Assembly: GCA_023441845.1 (NCBI GenBank)
Contig: JAEZNF010000301.1
Location: forward strand, 1 to 5,101
From: Bacillota bacterium
GTDB lineage: Bacteria > Bacillota > Clostridia > Acetivibrionales > DSM-2933
Direction: 5' to 3'
DNA: 5,101 nt
Position numbers and translations under genes: made by a program. The notes under the pieces were generated by a model. That model did not search any database. It saw only the letters and a program-made list of their open reading frames with translations, and was not told the DNA's origin. Of this stretch, positions 1-5,101 are shown piece by piece (within the stretch, counting starts at the first letter, position 1; the number at the start of each line of letters is the position of its first letter).

Positions 1-2
1 AC

Positions 3-1256
3 CTGGACCTTTTAAGCAGAATAGGGCCTCAGTGTGAAACTCTTGAGGCTTGTTTGTGTCTTGATAATACCGGGGAAACCGGAAATTGTACAAGTGTCAT
101 AAAAGCATCCGATGATAAGGTAATACAGCTTTATGGCGCGGAAACACTTGAGAAATACGGTAGCAGTCCGGTATCAACAGAGGTTGATTCAGAAAATGCC
201 GCTTATGTCATATATACGTCAGGTACGACAGGAATGCCTAAAGGAGTGCTGATAAGTCATAAAAACGTAGTGAGATTGCTTGTAAATGACAGCTTTCAGT
301 TTGACTTTAGCCATGATGATGTCTGGACTATGTTTCACTCATTCAGCTTTGATTTCTCTGTATGGGAGATGTACGGTGCGTTGTTGTACGGCGGAAAGCT
401 GGTAATCGTGCCCAGATCGGTTGCAGCAGACCCTAAGGAATATCTTGGGTTGTTGAAAAAAGAAAAGGTAACTGTATTGAACCAAACACCTACGGCATTT
501 TCAAATCTGATCAATGAGGAATCGGAACAAAGTGAAAGCCGGCTTGCGGTAAGATATGTCATATTCGGCGGGGAAGCCTTAAAGCCGGCTATGCTAAAAG
601 GCTGGAGAATAAAATATCCGTATACCAAGCTGATAAATATGTATGGAATAACTGAAACTACAGTGCATGTGACCTATAAAGAGATAACGGAAAAGGAAAT
701 TGAATCGAACAGGAGTAATATCGGTAAGCCCATACCAACCCTGTCGGCTTATATCATGGACAGGAATATGAAGCTTCTTCCATACGGGGTACCGGGTGAG
801 CTTTGTGTCGGCGGGGATGGGGTATCGCGGGGATATCTGAACAGACCGGAATTGACTGCTGACAAATTTGTAAAGAATCCTTACAAGCCTGATGAAAGGC
901 TGTACAGGTCCGGTGACCTTGCAAGAATGCTGCCTGACGGTGAAATGGAGTACATGGGGAGGATTGATCACCAGGTAAAAATAAGAGGACATAGGATAGA
1001 GCTGGGAGAAATAGAGACAAGGCTTTTAAAGCATCCGAACATTAAGGAAGCAATTGCATTGGCGGTAGAAGATTCAGAAAAAAACAAGAATATATGTGCT
1101 TACTTTATCGGCGATATGGGCTTAACCGCACCGCAATTAAGAGAATATCTGGCTTCGGAGCTTCCAGGGTATATGATACCTTCTTATTTTATGGGATTGG
1201 AGAAATTTCCGTTAACCCGGAACGGTAAAATAGACAGAAAGGCTTTGCCTTCACCC
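3..1256 (+). other. Adenylation domain A1 (partial), predicted threonine-specific
   Basis: Adenylation domains form an aminoacyl-AMP and load the amino acid onto the following carrier domain. The window enters between core motifs A2 and A3. Visible motifs: A3 YTSGTTGMPKG (71-81), A4 FDFS (116-119), A5 NMYGITE (212-218), A6 GELCVGGDGVSRGYL (265-279), A7 YRSGDLAR (301-308), A8 from G319 to E338 with the usual GRIDHQVKIRG, A9 LPGYMIP (387-393) and A10 NGKIDR (407-412). The pocket residues, placed by hand against PheA, are D117, F118, W121, N160, I187, G189, M213, V221, H222 and K409. This reads DFWNIGMVHK, which matches the established threonine code at all ten positions. K409 is the invariant A10 lysine. 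T1 follows directly, so Thr would be loaded there. Related substrates such as dehydrobutyrine precursors also pass through Thr-type pockets. The domain identity is certain and the Thr call is strong, though untested. Confidence 0.95.
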
Positions 1257-4200
1257 AAAGGGAATTTCAGGACAGGAAGCGAATATGAGCCTCCCAAAAA
1301 TGACCTGGAAAGAAAGCTGGCGGAAGTGTGGCAGAGTGTTCTTGAAGTGGAAAAAGTCGGAATGGGGGAAAACTTTTTTACCCTTGGAGGGGACTCAATA
1401 AAGGCAATCAGCCTTATAAGTAAAATAAACAATACCTTTTCCACTGATTTATATATGAGAGACCTGTATGCAAATCAGACCATCAAGGAGTTGGCTTTAC
1501 TAATCGGCAATGGGGAAAAATCAAAACCTGAAAGTGATTTGATAAACGGACTGATTGTTATTGAAAAGGCGAAACAAGAAATTCTTGCCGACAAAGGTCT
1601 GGTATCAAAATTACCGGACGGATGGGAAGATATATACCCTTTGAGCAGGATACAGCAGGGAATGGTATTTTATTCAAAGTCAAAACCGGAAGAACCGATT
1701 TACCATGACCAGTTTCCATTTATGATGAGGTTTAAAAAATTCGATCTGGATATTTATCGTCAGGCATTACGGATTCTGTCAAAAAAGCACCCTGTATTAA
1801 GGACTGCATTCAACATAGAAGATTTCGGCCAGCCTGTTCAGATTGTGTATAAAGAATTGATTCCGGATGTTACGGCAGATGATATTAAAAATCTGACAAA
1901 GTGTGAGCAGGAAGAAAAAATAAAGAACTATATGAATAAGGACTTATGTAACAGGTTTAAATTCGAAAACGAACTTTTATGGAGAGTTAAGATTTTTAGG
2001 CTGGATGATGAGCATTACTATATTATAACAACGATACACCATGCCATTCTGGACGGATGGAGTGTGGCTTCCTTCAATACCGAAATTGTCAATGTATATA
2101 ATGATTTAATTGAGGGAAAACACATTGAATTAAACAGCCTCAAGTTCAGTTACAAAGACTTTGTTGCAATTAATACCGCCCGTAAATCATCAAAAGAGAC
2201 TAATGATTTCTGGAAGAGTATATTGGAGGGATACAGCAGGAATAAACTGCCGTTTAACTTTTCAAGCAAAAAAATCAGCAATATCAACAAAAGTAAAAAA
2301 TGTTTGGTGAATATCGGGACAGAGCTTTTGGGCAGGTTGGAAAAGCAGGCGAAAATATACAACTGTACTGTAAAGGATGTTTGTCTGAGTGCTTATGTAT
2401 ATTTACTCATGCTCACAACCACAGAAAAAGATATTGTGACAGGGGTTGTAAGTCACGAGAGACCTGCTGTTGAGGATTCCGAAAAGGCGCTTGGATGCTT
2501 TTTGATAACAGTACCTATGAGAATAAAAGCAGACAAAAATGTAAGCAAGCTAAAGCTTCTTGAAATGGTAAAAGAGTACCAGCTAAATGCAAAACCCCAT
2601 GAGATGTTTTTGGGTGATATTGCAAATGTAACGGGAGGGATAGTAAGGACAGGGAATCCGATTTTTGATACCATATTCAACTTTACGGATTTCCATGTGC
2701 TTAAGGGTATTGATACCGCTGATGACAAGGCAGCTTCCGAAGCTGGCTACGGTCTTACCTTGAATCCGAATGAGATGACCAATACATTGTTTGACCTTGA
2801 GGTATCCAAGACACTTGAAAACTTAAGTGTATGGATCAAATATTCACAAAACTACTTCTATGAAGAGGATATACGTACAGCTTTGAAAATTTATATAAGG
2901 CTTCTGGAAGAATACGCAAAGGATCAGGATTACCCATTGAGCAGCGTAAGCTTTTTATCACAGGAGGAAAAAAAGTTACTGATATACGAGTTTAATAATA
3001 CCGTATCGGAATATCCAAAATATAAAACCATTCACATGCTGTTTGAAGAACAGGTGAAAAGAACACCCGACAATATAGCTCTGGTTCAAAATGAGAAGAC
3101 TCTGACATACCGTGAACTCAATGAGAAGGCAAACAAAATTGCATGGGAGTTAATGCGAAGAGGCGTAAAATCGGGGGAACACGTAGGGATTATTGCCAAA
3201 AGAGGTTTTGAAATGATAGCGGGAATGCTTGCCGTATTGAAAGCAGGAGGAGCTTATATCCCTGTTGACCCGGAGTATCCTTCAACAAGAATAGAGTTTA
3301 TATTGGAAAACTCTGATGTAACAGCCGTTGTGGCAGACTGTGAATATGACATTACTGTCAATAATATATTAAGAATCGATTCATTGGACTACAGCGGCCT
3401 TTCGGGAGAAAATCCCGGCATAGAGAAGAGCTCGCATGATTTGGCATATGTGATTTATACTTCAGGTTCCACAGGCACGCCAAAGGGAGTCATGATAGAA
3501 CACCATTCGGCTGTGAACCTGATAAACTGGGTTAACACAAGGTATAATGTCACAGAAAAAGATACACTTCTTTTTGTGACTTCAATGTGCTTTGACCTCT
3601 CGGTTTATGATATTTTCGGTATTCTGGCATCGGGAGGAAGAATTGTTATTGCACGGAAAGAGCAGGTTCAGAACATGGAGGATTTGATCAGGATTATAAA
3701 GAAGGAAAAAATAACCTTCTGGGATTCTGTTCCGTCCACTATGAACTATCTTGTAAATACACTTGAGGAAGACGAAAACAGCTTTATACAGACGGATTTA
3801 AGGCTGGTATTTTTAAGCGGTGACTGGATACCCGTAAAGCTTCCGGAAAGAATAAATAAATTTTTCCCGCGAGCTGATGTGATAAGCCTGGGTGGCGCAA
3901 CTGAGGGAACGATATGGTCGATATATTATCCTATTAAAGAGGTTGGACAATTCCGGACAAGCATACCTTATGGCAGACCTCTGGACAATAACTACTTCTA
4001 TATTTTGGATGTAAATAAAAACATGGTTCCGAAGGGTGTTGCAGGAGAGCTGTATATAGGCGGTGTCGGCGTTGCACGGGGATACATTAAAAGGCCTGAA
4101 CTCACAGCGGAAAGGTTTGTTCCCGACCCGTTTGCTTGTGAAATAAACAGTCCGTATTCCGGTAATATGCCTATGATGTACAGAACCGGTGATTACGGCA

Positions 4201-5101
4201 GAATGATGTGCGATGGAAACATAGAGTTTTTAGGCAGAGTGGACCATCAGGTAAAGATAAGAGGCTTCAGGGTTGAGTTGGGCGAAATTGAGAACCGGCT
4301 GTTAAAGCATGAAGCTGTTAGAGAAGCGGTTGTGGTAGACAGAGAAAATAAAACGGGGGACAAGTACCTATGTGCCTATATAGTAACGCATGAAGACTGC
4401 AGTACGGGGGAACTGAGAGAATTTCTCTCCGGGGATTTGCCGGATTATATGATCCCGTCGTATTTTGTAAGGCTTCAGAGTATTCCGTTGACTTCAAACG
4501 GCAAAATAGACAGAAAAGCACTGCCGGAGCCTGAAACAGTTATCGAAACAGCAGAAGAATATGAAGCCCCGCGAAATGAATTGGAGGAAAAACTGGTAAG
4601 TGTGTGGCGGGACATACTGGGTATGCCGAATTTAGGGATTAATAATAATTTCTTTGATGCCGGCGGTGATTCCATAAAGGCAATGCAGGTAATTTCAGGC
4701 CTTAAGAAAATCGGCCTTGTTCTTGAAATAAGGGATATATTTGCGCATCAGACAGTTAAAGAGGTAAGCAGCTTTGTAAGAGGCAAAAGTGAAGCGGCAG
4801 GTGATGATACCGTCATAGGTGAGATAGCCTTAATACCAACGCAGAAAGGGTTTTTCAGAAAAACAAGAACAGATAGAAACCATTGGAATTTATCCGTTAT
4901 GTTATATAAGAAGGATGGATTTAACGCAAAGCTGGTAGAAAAAGTATTTACAAAGATTCTGGAACATCACGATGCTTTAAGGATTGTTTTTAAACTGGAT
5001 GGAGACAGAGTAACACAATTCAACAGGGGTGTGGACGAACAATTATTTGAGCTTAAGGTTATGGATTGCACGGCAGATCTGGATGATACAAAGGCAATGG
5101 A
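3..5101 (+). CDS. Nonribosomal peptide synthetase, internal fragment (A-T-C-A-T-E), open at both ends
   Basis: This is one uninterrupted reading frame of 1,699 complete codons with no stop; both its start and its end lie outside the window. It encodes a cytoplasmic multimodular enzyme that activates amino acids with ATP, holds them as thioesters on phosphopantetheine arms and joins them into a peptide. Domains in order by residue: A1 (1-418, N-terminus missing), T1 (434-502), C (543-980), A2 (987-1508), T2 (1520-1596), E (1606-end, truncated). All the catalytic motifs I could check are intact: A3, A7, A8 and A10 in both A domains, Ser in both GGDSI carrier motifs, and HHAILDG in C. No signal peptide or membrane segment is visible. 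Pocket residues predict Thr for the first module and Cys, with epimerization, for the second. The gene must extend well past both edges, because A1 lacks its front and E lacks most of its length. The family assignment is certain; the product is unknown. Confidence 0.98.
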   Translation, partial: MDLLSRIGPQCETLEACLCLDNTGETGNCTSVIKASDDKVIQLYGAETLEKYGSSPVSTEVDSENAAYVIYTSGTTGMPKGVLISHKNVVRLLVNDSFQFDFSHDDVWTMFHSFSFDFSVWEMYGALLYGGKLVIVPRSVAADPKEYLGLLKKEKVTVLNQTPTAFSNLINEESEQSESRLAVRYVIFGGEALKPAMLKGWRIKYPYTKLINMYGITETTVHVTYKEITEKEIESNRSNIGKPIPTLSAYIMDRNMKLLPYGVPGELCVGGDGVSRGYLNRPELTADKFVKNPYKPDERLYRSGDLARMLPDGEMEYMGRIDHQVKIRGHRIELGEIETRLLKHPNIKEAIALAVEDSEKNKNICAYFIGDMGLTAPQLREYLASELPGYMIPSYFMGLEKFPLTRNGKIDRKALPSPKGNFRTGSEYEPPKNDLERKLAEVWQSVLEVEKVGMGENFFTLGGDSIKAISLISKINNTFSTDLYMRDLYANQTIKELALLIGNGEKSKPESDLINGLIVIEKAKQEILADKGLVSKLPDGWEDIYPLSRIQQGMVFYSKSKPEEPIYHDQFPFMMRFKKFDLDIYRQALRILSKKHPVLRTAFNIEDFGQPVQIVYKELIPDVTADDIKNLTKCEQEEKIKNYMNKDLCNRFKFENELLWRVKIFRLDDEHYYIITTIHHAILDGWSVASFNTEIVNVYNDLIEGKHIELNSLKFSYKDFVAINTARKSSKETNDFWKSILEGYSRNKLPFNFSSKKISNINKSKKCLVNIGTELLGRLEKQAKIYNCTVKDVCLSAYVYLLMLTTTEKDIVTGVVSHERPAVEDSEKALGCFLITVPMRIKADKNVSKLKLLEMVKEYQLNAKPHEMFLGDIANVTGGIVRTGNPIFDTIFNFTDFHVLKGIDTADDKAASEAGYGLTLNPNEMTNTLFDLEVSKTLENLSVWIKYSQNYFYEEDIRTALKIYIRLLEEYAKDQDYPLSSVSFLSQEEKKLLIYEFNNTVSEYPKYKTIHMLFEEQVKRTPDNIALVQNEKTLTYRELNEKANKIAWELMRRGVKSGEHVGIIAKRGFEMIAGMLAVLKAGGAYIPVDPEYPSTRIEFILENSDVTAVVADCEYDITVNNILRIDSLDYSGLSGENPGIEKSSHDLAYVIYTSGSTGTPKGVMIEHHSAVNLINWVNTRYNVTEKDTLLFVTSMCFDLSVYDIFGILASGGRIVIARKEQVQNMEDLIRIIKKEKITFWDSVPSTMNYLVNTLEEDENSFIQTDLRLVFLSGDWIPVKLPERINKFFPRADVISLGGATEGTIWSIYYPIKEVGQFRTSIPYGRPLDNNYFYILDVNKNMVPKGVAGELYIGGVGVARGYIKRPELTAERFVPDPFACEINSPYSGNMPMMYRTGDYGRMMCDGNIEFLGRVDHQVKIRGFRVELGEIENRLLKHEAVREAVVVDRENKTGDKYLCAYIVTHEDCSTGELREFLSGDLPDYMIPSYFVRLQSIPLTSNGKIDRKALPEPETVIETAEEYEAPRNELEEKLVSVWRDILGMPNLGINNNFFDAGGDSIKAMQVISGLKKIGLVLEIRDIFAHQTVKEVSSFVRGKSEAAGDDTVIGEIALIPTQKGFFRKTRTDRNHWNLSVMLYKKDGFNAKLVEKVFTKILEHHDALRIVFKLDGDRVTQFNRGVDEQLFELKVMDCTADLDDTKAM
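1302..1508 (+). other. Peptidyl carrier (thiolation) domain T1
   Basis: This is a phosphopantetheine-binding carrier of about 70 residues, the usual size. It holds the amino acid activated by A1 and presents it to the C domain that follows. The core motif is ENFFTLGGDSIKAI (residues 456-469). Ser465, encoded by TCA at 1395-1397, is the expected site for the phosphopantetheine arm, which a separate phosphopantetheinyl transferase must add. The motif is GGDSI, a form often found in carriers that precede epimerization domains, rather than the GGHSL more typical before condensation domains; yet the next domain here is C. A linker of roughly 40 residues, partly charged and probably helical, separates T1 from C. 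Confidence 0.95.
1629..2940 (+). other. Condensation domain C (HHxxxDG type, not a cyclization domain)
   Basis: This domain forms the peptide bond between the upstream chain ending in the T1-bound residue (predicted Thr) and the amino acid on T2 (predicted Cys). Its length of about 440 residues is normal. C1-like motif: YPLSRIQQGMVFYS (545-558). C2 region: RTAFN (600-604), after KKHPVL. C3: HHAILDGWS (679-687), with the catalytic second His H680 plus D684 and G685. C4: YKDFV (717-721). C5: LGCFLITVPMR (830-840). C7-like: GNPIFDTIFNF (665 codons before this point are domain core; the motif itself sits at 2655-2687). The canonical HQDYPFE-like C6 is not recognisable; MFLGDIANVTGG occupies that area. 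The domain lacks the DxxxxDxxS motif of heterocyclization domains, and lacks the extra HHxxxxxGD motif near C1 that marks dual epimerization/condensation domains. An ordinary peptide bond between two L-residues is therefore the simplest reading. Subtype (LCL, DCL or other) is not resolved. Confidence 0.95.
2961..4526 (+). other. Adenylation domain A2 (complete), predicted cysteine-specific
   Basis: This complete A domain of about 520 residues has all ten core motifs: A1 LTYREL (1034-1039), A2 LKAGGAYIPVD (1079-1089), A3 YTSGSTGTPKG (1152-1162), A4 FDLSVYD (1197-1203), A5 in the variant form GGATEGTIW (1297-1305), A6 GELYIGGVGVARGYI (1348-1362), A7 YRTGDYGR (1393-1400), A8 GRVDHQVKIRGFR (1411-1423), A9 LPDYMIP (1479-1485), A10 NGKIDR (1499-1504). 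Pocket residues: D1198, L1199, Y1202, D1241, F1270, S1272, L1296, I1304, W1305, K1501, reading DLYDFSLIWK. The nearest code I know is cysteine, DLYNLSLIWK or DLYNMSLIWK; the differences are D for N at the fourth position and F for L or M at the fifth. The GGATE form of A5 is usual in that branch. About nine extra residues lie between A6 and A7 compared with A1. The domain is certain; Cys is likely but not an exact match. Confidence 0.95.
4560..4790 (+). other. Peptidyl carrier (thiolation) domain T2
   Basis: This is the second phosphopantetheine carrier, directly after A2. Its core motif is NNFFDAGGDSIKAM (residues 1548-1561). Ser1557, encoded by TCC at 4671-4673, is the predicted attachment site. 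It would receive the amino acid from A2 (predicted Cys), accept the upstream chain from the C domain, and then present the peptide to the E domain beginning about 20 residues downstream. The GGDSI form fits a carrier paired with an epimerization domain, so motif and context agree here. Length is normal and no key residue is missing. Confidence 0.95.
4818..5101 (+). other. Epimerization domain E, N-terminal ~95 residues only (cut by window end)
   Basis: E domains convert the residue at the alpha carbon of the carrier-bound peptide end into a mixture that supplies the D-form to the next condensation step. The start looks like an E domain rather than a C domain. The segment IPTQKGFF (1611-1618) sits at the E1 position (family consensus near PIQxWFF). 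It is followed by NHWNLSVML (1627-1635), close to the HWNQSVLL stretch typical of E domains, and then by FTKILEHHDALRIVF (1649-1663). The preceding carrier has the GGDSI form associated with E domains. The catalytic HHxxxD motif would lie beyond base 5101, so activity cannot be judged. The alternative is a condensation domain of unusual type, which I consider less likely. Confidence 0.82.

Noticed and set aside
335..1020. Overlapping minus-strand open frames opposite A1 (335-628, 594-992, 754-1020)
   Set aside because: They lie antisense to a continuous, motif-rich NRPS frame, overlap one another, and resemble no family. They are chance open frames, not genes.
1184..1444. Minus-strand open frame opposite A10-T1, resembling the one at 4475-4675
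   Set aside because: The two predicted peptides share a FLSILPF.VNG-like stretch only because each is the antisense of the conserved NGKIDRKALP coding region. This is a mirror of the module repeat, not a gene family.
1629..1740. Dual epimerization/condensation domain after T1
   Set aside because: The extra HHxxxxxGD-like motif near C1 is absent; the area reads YPLSRIQQGMVFYSKSKPEE.
1629..2100. Heterocyclization (Cy) domain before the Cys-type A domain
   Set aside because: Cy domains carry DxxxxDxxS in place of HHxxxDG. Here HHAILDGWS is clearly present at 2037-2063.
2150..2728. Minus-strand open frames opposite the C domain (2150-2362 and 2453-2728), rich in Leu, Phe and Ile
   Set aside because: The apparent hydrophobic, membrane-like character comes from reading the complement of Lys/Glu/Asn-rich AT codons. 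No start context or family match supports a gene.
4318..4675. Minus-strand open frames opposite A2-T2
   Set aside because: Both are fully antisense to conserved A8-A10 and T-domain codons, and are short and unrelated to known families.
1..5101. Promoters, terminators, RNA genes, CRISPR arrays, insertion sequences or attachment sites
   Set aside because: The coding frame covers the whole window with no gap, and I saw no tandem direct repeats, inverted ends, tRNA-like folds or stem-loop plus T-run arrangement that would stand out from coding sequence.

Overview
The whole window lies inside one very large gene on the + strand. Frame 3 is open from base 3 to the last base, with 1,699 complete codons plus two bases. 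It contains no stop, neither terminus of the protein, and no non-coding DNA. The product is a modular nonribosomal peptide synthetase (NRPS). Residue numbers below count from the first complete codon, so residue n starts at base 3n.

Layout: (1) adenylation domain A1, entered just upstream of its A3 motif (3-1256); (2) carrier domain T1 (1302-1508); (3) an interdomain linker, then a complete condensation domain C with an intact HHxxxDG motif (1629-2940); (4) a complete adenylation domain A2 (2961-4526); (5) carrier domain T2 (4560-4790); (6) the first ~95 residues of what looks like an epimerization domain E, cut by the window end (4818-5101). The order is ...A-T | C-A-T-E..., that is, the end of one module and most of the next.

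Reading the ten specificity-pocket positions by hand (PheA numbering) gives DFWNIGMVHK for A1, which is the classic threonine code. A2 gives DLYDFSLIWK, eight of ten identical to the cysteine code DLYNLSLIWK. By colinearity this stretch would add L-Thr, then Cys, joining them at the C domain. The E domain would then epimerize the Cys-bearing intermediate, giving ...Thr-D-Cys... The C domain is an ordinary one, not a heterocyclization domain, so no thiazoline is expected at this step. I cannot name the final compound or a gene symbol.

Organism: the AT-leaning sequence, the many ATA, AGA and AGG codons and the style of the motifs suggest a Firmicute, probably of the Clostridia (Ruminiclostridium/Acetivibrio-like) or a Paenibacillus-type relative. 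This is inference only. Hand counts suggest the C domain is clearly more AT-rich than the A domains. All open frames seen on the minus strand are antisense shadows of the NRPS frame.
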